The notes under the pieces were generated by a model, which saw nothing but the letters and a program-made list of their open reading frames with translations, was not told the origin of the DNA and searched no databases. From an uncultured Candidatus Melainabacteria bacterium (GTDB taxonomy: Bacteria > Cyanobacteriota > Vampirovibrionia > Gastranaerophilales > Gastranaerophilaceae), in the NCBI GenBank assembly GCA_934699705.1, contig CAKUXD010000020.1, positions 1 to 32,888 of the forward strand: 32,888 nucleotides of DNA. Direction: 5' to 3'. Position 1 is the first letter of the stretch. Every line of letters starts with the position of its first letter. Below are positions 8,182-15,936 of this stretch, piece by piece. The position numbers were made by a program, and so were the translations under genes.

Positions 8182-8538
8182 ATGAATTATAAAGATTTGG
8201 ATTGTTGGAAACTTGCCATGGAACTCGTGAATAGCGTTTATTCTATTACATCTACATTTCCCGAAGTTGAAAAATTTGCATTAAGGACTCAAATGAATAG
8301 AGCAGTGATTTCTATACCTTCAAATATTGCAGAAGGTTGTGCAAGAAATTCAGATAAAGATATTGTGAAATTTTTGTATATAGCATTGGGGTCAGTGTCA
8401 GAGTTGGAAACTCAGTTGATTATTGCTGAAAATTTAAAATATTTATCAAATCAAGAAGATATTTATGATAAAATAGTGAATGTAAAAAAAGTTATAATTG
8501 GATTAATAAAATATTTAAGCAATAAAGGTGGCAAATAA
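8182..8538 (+). CDS. Four-helix-bundle protein (23S rRNA intervening-sequence/bAvd family)
   Basis: A 118-residue protein with the hallmark of the S23/IVP four-helix-bundle family: DLDCWKLAMELV at the N-terminus, then QMNRAVISIPSNIAEGCAR (about residues 37-55), then a helix with LGSVSELETQLIIA. Relatives are encoded in insertions within 23S rRNA of spirochaetes and, as bAvd, in diversity-generating retroelements; free-standing copies are common and of unknown function. No reverse transcriptase or variable repeat is seen nearby, so a retroelement role is not supported. GAGG lies nine bases before the ATG. Its stop overlaps the next start (TAATG). The flanking inverted repeat suggests that the gene was inserted as a unit into the sugar operon. 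Confidence 0.88.
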   Translation: MNYKDLDCWKLAMELVNSVYSITSTFPEVEKFALRTQMNRAVISIPSNIAEGCARNSDKDIVKFLYIALGSVSELETQLIIAENLKYLSNQEDIYDKIVNVKKVIIGLIKYLSNKGGK

Positions 8539-9683
8539 TGTCGATTCACGACTCACAAATTACAAATCACAAATATATTCCAGTATGTGAACCGTTTTTA
8601 AACGGTAATGAAAAAGTTTATGTCGCAGATTGTATGGAAACAGGTTGGATTTCATCATCTGGTAAGTATGTAAAAGCATTTGAGGAAAATTTTGCGAAAT
8701 ATTGCGATTGTAATTACGGAGTGGCGGTATGTAACGGTACTGTTTCTTTGCATTTGGCGTTGTCCGCTTTAGGTATCGGAAAAGGTGATGAAGTTATATT
8801 ACCAGATTTTACAATGATTGCAAGTGCATATTCCGTTTGTTATACAGGAGCAAAACCAGTTTTTGTTGATTGCGATAAAGACACTTGGAATATAGATGTT
8901 ACAAAGATAGAAGAAAAAATTACATCAAATACAAAAGCGATTATGCCAGTTCATATTTTTGGTAATCCTTGTAATATGGCAGAAATTGAAAGAATTGCGA
9001 AAAAACATAATTTATTTATCGTAGAAGACGCAGCAGAGGCTCATGGCGCTACTTATGCGGGTAAAAAGGTCGGAAGTTTTTCTGATATAGCATCTTTCTC
9101 GTTCTTTGCAAATAAAAATCTTACAACTGGAGAAGGCGGTATGGTTGTAATGAAAGACCAAAAATATTATGACAAATGCCGTTATCTGAAGAATATGAGT
9201 TTCCCGATTGACGCTCCAAGAGTTTACGAACATAACGATATTGGGTTTAATTATCGTATGAGTAATATTCACGCGGCTATTGGTTTAGCTCAGGTAGAAA
9301 AGGCTGATGAATACAAAGAAATGCGTATTAAAAACCATAATTTGTACAAAAAATATTTAAAAGATGTTGACGGAATTATTTTCCAAAAAGATGAAGAAAA
9401 TGCAGTAAATGTTTGTTGGATGAATACAATTTTGTTAGAACCTAGCGTTTATGGTCATACAAAAGAAGAATTAATCGCTCATTTAAAAGAAAATGGTGTT
9501 GATACGCGCTTGTTGTTTACTGGCATGCATAAGCAAAAATGTCTGTTAGATTTTGGCTGTGATGGCAGTGGTGAATATCCAGTTACGGATAATTTAACTG
9601 AAAACGGCTTCTATCTTCCATCTGCAAGTAATTTAAAACAAGAAGATATTGAATATATTTGTAAATTAATAAAGGAATTTTAA
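8538..9683 (+). CDS. per: DegT-family aminotransferase, probable GDP-perosamine synthase
   Basis: A 381-residue PLP-dependent sugar aminotransferase. Conserved features are VCNGTVSLHLAL (about 64-75), GDEVILPDFTMIAS, the PLP-ring motif VEDAAEAHG (162-170) and the Schiff-base lysine Lys193 in SFFANKNLTTGEGG. The wording of YIPVCEPFLNGNEK, WISSSGKY and SFFANKN-TTGEGGMVV closely recalls GDP-perosamine synthase (Per/RfbE) of E. coli O157, which aminates the Gmd product. gmd being a neighbour supports this, but other 4-keto-sugar aminotransferases share these motifs. The first 13 codons derive from the right arm of the inverted repeat; the conserved enzyme begins at about Tyr13. AAAGGTGG precedes the ATG. 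Confidence 0.7.
   Translation: MSIHDSQITNHKYIPVCEPFLNGNEKVYVADCMETGWISSSGKYVKAFEENFAKYCDCNYGVAVCNGTVSLHLALSALGIGKGDEVILPDFTMIASAYSVCYTGAKPVFVDCDKDTWNIDVTKIEEKITSNTKAIMPVHIFGNPCNMAEIERIAKKHNLFIVEDAAEAHGATYAGKKVGSFSDIASFSFFANKNLTTGEGGMVVMKDQKYYDKCRYLKNMSFPIDAPRVYEHNDIGFNYRMSNIHAAIGLAQVEKADEYKEMRIKNHNLYKKYLKDVDGIIFQKDEENAVNVCWMNTILLEPSVYGHTKEELIAHLKENGVDTRLLFTGMHKQKCLLDFGCDGSGEYPVTDNLTENGFYLPSASNLKQEDIEYICKLIKEF
8541..8575 (+). repeat. Right arm of 35-bp imperfect inverted repeat
   Basis: Begins TCGATTCACGACTCACAAAT and matches the minus strand of 8137-8171 at 27 of 35 positions. It is translated in frame as residues 2-13 of the aminotransferase, so the repeat provides its N-terminus. Confidence 0.7.
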
Positions 9684-9684
9684 T

Positions 9685-10872
9685 ATGAGAATAGGTATTT
9701 ATGGTGGTTCTTTTCAACGTGCAGAAGTTGGTGGTGGTCATACTTTTGAAATGAATTTTTTGGAATCTTTAAAAAAGTTAGATACAGAACACGACATATT
9801 TTTCTTTTATTTTTCTAAAAAAAGACTTTTTGAAGATACCGAACATATTACTTTTGTGAATATTCCACCAAGTATGCGTTTTAAAATGCGTGATAGATTA
9901 TTTAAGTTTTGGTTGTATTGGTATGATATTCAAGTAATGTATTATTATACTTCTTCATATTACAATGTTGATTTACCACAGGTTACAACAGTTTGGGACT
10001 TAAATCATAATGATATTCCAGCATATCCAGAAGTTTCTCGTCGAGGTGGATTTGATGCTCGTCAGAGTGTACATAATTATAAATTACCAAGAGCAACAAG
10101 AATTATTATAGGTAACAATGTAGGAAAGCATGATATTTGCACTTATTATCCAGTAGATGAAAGAAAAGTCCGAACAATACCTATGTTTACACCGCAAGAT
10201 GTATTTAGTTTAAAATCAGATGAAGGGATTTTAGAAAAATTTAATCTTGAAAAAGGGAAGTTTATCTATTATCCAGCACATTTTTGGGCGCATAAAAATC
10301 ATATTAGAATTGTAAAAGCTCTAAAAGAATTAAAAGACAGAGGTATAGAATTAACTTGCGTATTTAGCGGAGTTGGCACACGATTGAATTTTGTAAAACG
10401 CAAGGTAAAAGAGTTTGGTTTAGAAAATCAAGTTAAATTTGTTGGTTTTATTTCAAGAGAAGAAGTTAGTGCCTTGTATAAAAATGCATTAGCATTAACT
10501 TACGCATCAGTTTTTGGACCAGATAATATTCCACCATTAGAGGGCTTATATTTTGAGTGTCCAACTATTGTTTCAGGAATTGATGGACATAGAGAACAGT
10601 TAGGTGATACAGTTATTTATTTTGATACTTTCGACCATATTGATTTAGCAAATAAAATTCAAGATGTTATGAATAATGGTATTTCTCAGGAGAAAAAAGA
10701 AGCAGGTAAAAACCTTGCCATTGAAAGAAGTTCAGATAATTATGTAAAACAAGCCCTTGATGTTGTCGCTGAATTAGAGCCAATTGTTGAATGTTGGGAA
10801 TATAACGATGTGTTTAAAAAGTTCAAAACTTACGCAAAAGAACGCGGTTGGATTGGCAGAAAAGGAAAATAA
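9685..10872 (+). CDS. Glycosyltransferase family 4
   Basis: A 395-residue GT-B transferase. The N-terminal acceptor domain holds the glycine-rich GGSFQRAEVGGGHTFEMN; the C-terminal donor domain holds YYPAHFWAHKNHIRIVKAL, VFSGVG, VKFVGFISREEVSALYKNA and the family signature FGPDNIPPLEGLYFECPTIVSG, where the E-x7-E pattern binds the nucleotide sugar. It starts one base after the aminotransferase stop with AAAGGA upstream, so they are in one operon. A role in adding the 6-deoxy amino sugar or a mannose-type residue to a lipid-linked glycan is plausible; donor and acceptor cannot be read from the sequence. Confidence 0.88.
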   Translation: MRIGIYGGSFQRAEVGGGHTFEMNFLESLKKLDTEHDIFFFYFSKKRLFEDTEHITFVNIPPSMRFKMRDRLFKFWLYWYDIQVMYYYTSSYYNVDLPQVTTVWDLNHNDIPAYPEVSRRGGFDARQSVHNYKLPRATRIIIGNNVGKHDICTYYPVDERKVRTIPMFTPQDVFSLKSDEGILEKFNLEKGKFIYYPAHFWAHKNHIRIVKALKELKDRGIELTCVFSGVGTRLNFVKRKVKEFGLENQVKFVGFISREEVSALYKNALALTYASVFGPDNIPPLEGLYFECPTIVSGIDGHREQLGDTVIYFDTFDHIDLANKIQDVMNNGISQEKKEAGKNLAIERSSDNYVKQALDVVAELEPIVECWEYNDVFKKFKTYAKERGWIGRKGK

Positions 10873-10896
10873 CGTAAAGTTTTTTATAAATAATAA

Positions 10897-10931
10897 AAGA
10901 GGCGCATTAATCGAAGATTAATGCGCCTCTT
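10897..10931. terminator. Hairpin terminator between convergent operons
   Basis: A perfect 16-bp stem: 10897-10912 with 10916-10931, loop GAA. On the minus strand it is followed by TTTTATTATTTA, so it fits best as the end of the glycosylation operon; on the plus strand the following run is A-rich, so it is weaker for the GT4 transcript. Confidence 0.85.
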
Positions 10932-10936
10932 AAAAA

Positions 10937-11884
10937 TTACCAGTAACAACCACCTTCAACTTTTACCGAACCCTTTGGTTTTTCGTTTTCTGATGGTCTT
11001 ACCCAATATTCATTGTAGTAGTTATCTCTGATATAGGTGTATTCAATATCCCATCTTTTTCCAGCTATTCCAAAAAGAATTTGGGTTGCACCGCCTACGT
11101 GTACAGCTTTTTTACCTAATTTTTTGCAATAATCTGCCAGAAAGATTCCGTACGCTCCTGCACCTATTATTGCAATTTCAAAATCAATGTTTTTTATTTG
11201 TTCTTTCATTGACTCTAAAGCTTCAAACCAACTTTTGTAAGGATATTCTGATTTGTTGTCTGCCATACTCTGAACAGGTTTAAATGTCAGTAATTCAAAA
11301 TCAGGTAATGTTTCTTTATTTTTAAATAGCAGTTCTCTGCGTGCATATTGGCTTGTTATAGAGTCTGCAAACGGGTGAATTACAAGTACTTTCTTTCCTT
11401 TTAGAGCTGTTGTCCAAGGGGTTTGGTATGTTATTGCTGATAAACTGTCAAGATTTATATATTCAGTTTTATCGGTAAAATATTTTTCGCATAACTTTGC
11501 TTCTTTTGCTGTACCCCAAGCAGCCAATATATCAATATTAGGCAGTATGTTATATAATTCTTTTGCAAAATGTGTAAGATTTTCATTATCTGAAGGAAAA
11601 AAGCCTGCACCGTTATACATTCTGCTTTTTAAGGCTTCTTTGTATTTAGACTTTTTATATAAATAAGTATATAGTGTTTCAAATTCGTTGTTTCCGAAAC
11701 GACATATCAGACAGGGTTTATCTGTGTTTAGTAATGATATGATAGATTTTTGTGTATCTTCTCCTGTTATAACTTCTTTTGAACCGTATTTTTTTATAAT
11801 ATCTGAATATTTGGCTATAAAGTGATGACGCTTAGTTTTAGAGCTGATAAAGCAACTTAAAAATCTTACTATGGTTTTATTCAT
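10937..11884 (-). CDS. GT-D-type glycosyltransferase-like protein
   Basis: A 315-residue protein without a signal peptide. The segment CLICRFGNNEFETLYTYL (about residues 58-75) resembles the FGDGE-type motif of GT-D fold (DUF1792) glycosyltransferases, and a later ILAAWGTAKEAKLCEKYF, KKVLVIHPFADSI and IAIIGAGAYGIFLADYCKKLGKKAVHVGGATQILFGI show alternating beta-alpha elements with a glycine-rich nucleotide-binding-like loop. Glycan neighbours support a transferase role. The assignment rests on motif memory rather than a search; donor and acceptor are unknown. It follows the pyruvyl-transferase-family gene by one base and is last in the operon. Confidence 0.5.
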   Translation of the reverse strand: MNKTIVRFLSCFISSKTKRHHFIAKYSDIIKKYGSKEVITGEDTQKSIISLLNTDKPCLICRFGNNEFETLYTYLYKKSKYKEALKSRMYNGAGFFPSDNENLTHFAKELYNILPNIDILAAWGTAKEAKLCEKYFTDKTEYINLDSLSAITYQTPWTTALKGKKVLVIHPFADSITSQYARRELLFKNKETLPDFELLTFKPVQSMADNKSEYPYKSWFEALESMKEQIKNIDFEIAIIGAGAYGIFLADYCKKLGKKAVHVGGATQILFGIAGKRWDIEYTYIRDNYYNEYWVRPSENEKPKGSVKVEGGCYW

Positions 11885-11885
11885 T

Positions 11886-13079
11886 TTATTTCCTTTTTAT
11901 ACTTAATTTTATTCCAAAAAAATTCATAATAAAATTATTTTCAGTTTTGATAACTGAAATTGGCATAAAATTTTTATTTTTAATTTTTTGTTTGAAATTG
12001 TTATTACGTAAAATATTTAATTGTGCTGCAAGTGCGTCGTTAGAAATTGTTTTTGGGCTTTTAACCATTAATTCAATTTTTTTGTACGCATCTTGTTTTA
12101 TTGCGTGGCAAACATTGTTTATTTGATTATAGTCAATATTATTAAAAATATCATCTTGTAAATTTACGTCATTTATGTGATTAAATAAAAAGGTTGTCGG
12201 AATTTTTAGTGCTTCAAACAAAGATTTAAATCTTGCAGAACCTCGTTCAGCATTTGATATGCAAATAAACGGTTTGTTAAAAATAATCGCAAAGCATACA
12301 CCGTGGAACGAATCCGTAATCATATATTCACAAGTTCTTATTGCATTAAGCCAGTCTTCAACGTTAACATTATTTTTAGTTATTGAAATAATCTCTTTAT
12401 TTAATTTTTTTGAGATTTCATTATATTTGTTTTTGTAATTTTGATTTTCGTCTAGCACGTATGTCAAAATTTTGTCTGTGCAGTTAAGAGTTGCTGTTTT
12501 ACAAATGTTTTCGTAGTTTTCTTTATCAGCAATGAAAACAGGATCAATAAGCCATGATGCATCACAGTCAAAATGATTTTTACAGATATCAATACCTGAA
12601 AACTCTCTTAAAGTGATGTAGTCAAACATTTTTAAATAATTTTTGTATCTGTATTTTAATTCATCTGAAATTTGTAAATCCTCAACTCCAAAACTTGCAG
12701 ATAGTGCTATGCGCTTTGAAAACATATCTGCAAAACCAAGTAGATATTCATTTAACCTGTTTCGTGTCATATAGGTGTTGAATACCTGATCTGAGCCTAC
12801 GATAAATGTTTTTACTGATTTACCTAAAATTTCAAAATCTTTTTTATTAGAAATTTTTTTTGAAGTTATCAGATATTTATTTGCAAAGTCTTCAAAGAGG
12901 CTATTTTTGTACAGTTTTTTCTTATAACCGTATTGATAATTTACAAGTTGTGATGTAATCCCAATATCATTAAGCACTTGTTGTAGGGCATACGCTGTTA
13001 GTATTGCGCCATAGTTACTTGTCCACCAAAAATTCAGAATGGCACAGTCTGTTAATTTTGTATCTTCATAATCAGTCAT
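11886..13079 (-). CDS. Polysaccharide pyruvyl transferase family protein
   Basis: A 397-residue protein of the CsaB/WcaK-type family. Diagnostic stretches are NFWWTSNYGAILTAYALQQVL near the N-terminus (the family N-[WY]-G-A motif), TFIVGSDQVFN in the middle and the C-terminal YMITDSFHGVCFAIIFNKPFI, where D-S-F-H-G is the conserved motif. Members add ketal pyruvate to glycans or act as related transferases, using phosphoenolpyruvate where tested. The start overlaps the GT11 fusion gene stop by 8 bp and is preceded by GAGG, suggesting coupled translation. It probably modifies the same surface glycan, giving it negative charge. Confidence 0.8.
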   Translation of the reverse strand: MTDYEDTKLTDCAILNFWWTSNYGAILTAYALQQVLNDIGITSQLVNYQYGYKKKLYKNSLFEDFANKYLITSKKISNKKDFEILGKSVKTFIVGSDQVFNTYMTRNRLNEYLLGFADMFSKRIALSASFGVEDLQISDELKYRYKNYLKMFDYITLREFSGIDICKNHFDCDASWLIDPVFIADKENYENICKTATLNCTDKILTYVLDENQNYKNKYNEISKKLNKEIISITKNNVNVEDWLNAIRTCEYMITDSFHGVCFAIIFNKPFICISNAERGSARFKSLFEALKIPTTFLFNHINDVNLQDDIFNNIDYNQINNVCHAIKQDAYKKIELMVKSPKTISNDALAAQLNILRNNNFKQKIKNKNFMPISVIKTENNFIMNFFGIKLSIKRK

Positions 13080-14790
13080 TATTTACCTCACAAAAATAGG
13101 GCTTACATTTAACCCAGTTTTCTGGATTTTTATCATAATCAGGGTAGTTTGGTCTTGCTGGCGAAGGTGTTACTACAATTTTTTCAGGATTTTTGTTAAG
13201 CCAAGCTACCCACCAAGAAAATGAGATGTTTGCTATAATATTGTGCTTACAGTTTTTCATTAGCTCAATATCAAAATATCCTTTTTTACCTGAATTTACA
13301 TTAACATATACGGTTTCATGTCCAAATTTTACGTTCTTTTTCACCCATTGAATATCGTCTGAAAATACGAATAGTGTAATTGGTTCATTTGTGTGTTCTG
13401 CGATGTATTTTATTGCATCATGATAGTATTGTTCGCCAATATTTCCAAAGTGTTTTGCCACTCTGTTTTTAAGATAATCACCTCGTCTGAAATGTATTGA
13501 TACTGAATTCGTATTCTTAATTTGTTCTAAAATGTCTTTGTTTGCTTTATTTAATTTTTCTTTTAATTCAAAATCTTTAAGCAGTTGTTCTCTGATATTT
13601 TCAAAATATTTATAACATTGGAAATACCCAGTAATAACAGCAGGTGGTTTAACTTCAAATAAATCAGGCTGGTACAGACATAAAATTTCTTCATTATGTG
13701 GTGGTATTGTATATTTTATTTCTGTTACTTTATTTCTTAAATTTCTGAATATAATAATTTTTCTTAAAATTTTATTCCATAAAGGCTTTTTAACTGTTTT
13801 TAAGTCGTCAATAAGTTTAAAATGACCAAGCTTCAACGTTTCTCTGCTGTCATTGATAAGAGGCAGATTATTGTTTTTTGCTTCATAAGCTCTTGCAAAT
13901 GCCCATTGAAACATTTGGTTTCCCATTCTGCCGTCAAGTTTTAGGATTACATCATTTTGGTCAAATGGGTGAATTTTCTTTAAGGTAAAGGTCATTCCAA
14001 GTAGTATCATATTTTTTTTATTGTTACCTAAATCGTTTTCAACTTTGAAAATTTTTTGTGCAATAGAAACGATTTTTTTATTTTGAATAAGATTTTGGAA
14101 TAAATTCAATTTTGCTGGTCTGTTGTCATAATATTTAACTACAAAACCATCTTTTTCAATTTCTTTTTTAGTGTCCTCTATTAAAGTCTGTTTCCATTTT
14201 TCTGTTTCTTCGTTCCATGTTTTTGGGTTCCACCATTCTTCATCGTTTTTGTTTGGGTGAATATCTTTAATTACCGTAATTTCAGAATTTACATTATTCG
14301 TTTCGTCTAAAATATCCCAAACTATTAATTTGAAAGGTTTATCACCTCTTGCTTTCTTTAATTCAGTATAAAGATTATTGATATCTTCGTCTAAAGAATT
14401 GTTTTCAAAAGATTTTGGAACGTGTACAAAATAAGTAAATTTAGAATTATTAAGTGCTTCTCTAAAGTTGTCTATACGTTTTTCATAGCGTTTTTTGAAT
14501 TTATTGAAATTATTCTTACAATCTCTGTCATGAACGTAATACACATCAAGTTTTTTGTTATGCCAATAGGATTGATGATTAATTGGGTGATATTCAAATG
14601 CTATATCATCAAAATATCCATTAAAATTTTCTCTTATGCATTGAGCAATAACAGTTGTAGGATTAGGCATTAAATCAAATATCATAGACTTTCTGCCATT
14701 TGCTTTTGATGGAACTAAATTTAACTGAGTTAAAAAAGCTCTTGTCATACAGGCATAACCTAACGATATGATTTCATATTCCTTATTCAT
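13072..14790 (-). CDS. DUF1796 domain fused to GT11 fucosyltransferase
   Basis: A 572-residue two-domain protein. Residues 1-250 match DUF1796 (putative papain-like cysteine peptidase fold): SLGYACMTRAFL with Cys14, SMIFDLMPNPT, FVHVPKS. Residues 280-572 are a complete GT11 alpha-1,2-fucosyltransferase: LKLDGRMGNQMFQWAFARAYEA (287-295 core), HFRRGDY (434-440, the GDP-fucose binding HxRRGDY motif), FVFSDDIQWVKKN and ISFSWWVAWLN. It would transfer L-fucose from GDP-fucose in alpha-1,2 linkage, probably to galactose. AAAGGA precedes the ATG. The two halves are in one frame without a break. Gmd and Fcl in the same window make its donor. Confidence 0.85.
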   Translation of the reverse strand: MNKEYEIISLGYACMTRAFLTQLNLVPSKANGRKSMIFDLMPNPTTVIAQCIRENFNGYFDDIAFEYHPINHQSYWHNKKLDVYYVHDRDCKNNFNKFKKRYEKRIDNFREALNNSKFTYFVHVPKSFENNSLDEDINNLYTELKKARGDKPFKLIVWDILDETNNVNSEITVIKDIHPNKNDEEWWNPKTWNEETEKWKQTLIEDTKKEIEKDGFVVKYYDNRPAKLNLFQNLIQNKKIVSIAQKIFKVENDLGNNKKNMILLGMTFTLKKIHPFDQNDVILKLDGRMGNQMFQWAFARAYEAKNNNLPLINDSRETLKLGHFKLIDDLKTVKKPLWNKILRKIIIFRNLRNKVTEIKYTIPPHNEEILCLYQPDLFEVKPPAVITGYFQCYKYFENIREQLLKDFELKEKLNKANKDILEQIKNTNSVSIHFRRGDYLKNRVAKHFGNIGEQYYHDAIKYIAEHTNEPITLFVFSDDIQWVKKNVKFGHETVYVNVNSGKKGYFDIELMKNCKHNIIANISFSWWVAWLNKNPEKIVVTPSPARPNYPDYDKNPENWVKCKPYFCEVNND

Positions 14791-14930
14791 TAATAGTCCT
14801 TTCTAATTCTATTTTTTTGTACTATTTCGTGAGCTTGAGCGGGTTTGTATTCCTGATATTTAGCCTTTTGAACTTTTTTTGGTTGCTTTATTAAACAAGA
14901 GTAATTGTCAATTATATCAGAAATTTTTTC
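14790..14930 (-). pseudogene. Possible remnant reading frame of 46 codons without start
   Basis: Between the GT10 stop and the GT11-fusion start there is a frame open for 46 codons, ending in TAATG so that its stop overlaps the next ATG. It reads EKISDIIDNYSCLIK and later KYQEYKPAQAHEIVQKNR, a composition typical of coding sequence here. No ATG, GTG or TTG occurs in frame after the upstream TGA at 14931-14933. It looks like the C-terminal tail of a deleted gene. It could also be chance; I do not recognise a family. Confidence 0.35.
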
Positions 14931-14943
14931 TCATTGCTTAATC

Positions 14944-15927
14944 TTACCCTACCTTTATGTGTAGCCCTAGAATGTGTAATACCTTATGCATACCTTTATT
15001 TTTTATAGGCATAAAATTCTTTTCTATAAATCTTACAAAGCCGTTTCTTTGGCGAACGTACGGAGTATTACCTTTTTCGATTATATGAATTAAATATTCC
15101 GTAATTTTCTTTTTGTAATCAAAGTCAAAATCCGCCTGCATTGCTGGTTGACGTAACATTTCCATATATTTTTCGTTGTTGTTGTCAAGTTCTTTCACAA
15201 CTTCTATAACTTCATCGAAATTCTTGTAGTCGTTGCAGTTAATGAACGATTTTGGGTTGAAATCTTTAACAACAGAAGGATTGCCCATGTAAATCGGAAT
15301 TGAATTTGCTATTAACGGTTGATATAATTTTTCGGTTGTATAACCGTTTGTATAACGGTTTTCAAATGCTATTGTAAATTTGTAGTCGTGCAATAGTTGA
15401 ATTTTGCTTTCTGCCCAATTGCCAGAACGTGGCGCAAAATCTATATCTATATTATGCAAGACTTTTCCTGGGCAATCAACGTGTTTATATTCTTGAAGTT
15501 TTTTACAAAAATCTATTCTATCTTGTGCGCCTTCGCCGTTTTTGCTGTTTGAATAAATAAAATTGCAAAATTTTCTGTTTGTAAGGTCATCACTTAAACT
15601 TTCTCGGTTTTGAATAGAACTGTTTAATTTATAGAAATATTCTGGAAATCTTAAATATCTGTCTTCAAATTCTAAATGATGAAATCCTAGGCCGTAATCA
15701 GCTTCATTAAAGTTTGGGACAATATTTTCATTTGTGAAAAATATTTTTACGCAGTTTGAAAATTTTAAATTATTGTCGCCAAAGCAAGAATAAAATAGAA
15801 AATCAGGCTTATCTGAGATTTCAACGTTGTAATTTTCTTTTAAAATATCAAGAAAAAGGTTATCATTATTGTTAAAATAACCTTTTTCTGTATCTATAAA
15901 GTTTATTTTTATTGTTCTTTTGGACAT
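14944..15927 (-). CDS. GT10 alpha-1,3/4-fucosyltransferase
   Basis: A 327-residue GT-B enzyme of family 10. The C-terminal donor domain carries the family motif FTIAFENRYTNGYTTEK (184-200) followed by IPIYMGNPSV (210-219), nearly the wording found in Helicobacter pylori FutA/FutB; KFCNFIYSNS is the conserved strand before it. It would move L-fucose from GDP-fucose to the 3- or 4-OH of GlcNAc or glucose. No heptad-repeat tail like that of the Helicobacter enzymes is present, but a basic C-terminus (FVRFIEKNFMPIKNKGMHK) could hold it at the membrane. It starts 9 bases after the GT-A gene stop with a poor ribosome site and lies next to the GT11 fusion. Confidence 0.92.
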   Translation of the reverse strand: MSKRTIKINFIDTEKGYFNNNDNLFLDILKENYNVEISDKPDFLFYSCFGDNNLKFSNCVKIFFTNENIVPNFNEADYGLGFHHLEFEDRYLRFPEYFYKLNSSIQNRESLSDDLTNRKFCNFIYSNSKNGEGAQDRIDFCKKLQEYKHVDCPGKVLHNIDIDFAPRSGNWAESKIQLLHDYKFTIAFENRYTNGYTTEKLYQPLIANSIPIYMGNPSVVKDFNPKSFINCNDYKNFDEVIEVVKELDNNNEKYMEMLRQPAMQADFDFDYKKKITEYLIHIIEKGNTPYVRQRNGFVRFIEKNFMPIKNKGMHKVLHILGLHIKVG

Positions 15928-15936
15928 TTTGTTGAA

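Noticed and set aside
8137..8575. A diversity-generating retroelement around the four-helix-bundle gene
   Set aside because: No reverse transcriptase, template repeat or variable repeat is visible; only the bAvd-like fold is shared.
9012..9272. Minus-strand frame inside the aminotransferase gene
   Set aside because: It is wholly antisense to a conserved enzyme and shows no ribosome site or family resemblance.
14883..14916. Promoter in the gap before the GT11 fusion (TTGACA and TATAAT on the minus strand)
   Set aside because: Both hexamers are present but overlap in the wrong order, with no -10 box 16-18 bases after the TTGACA.
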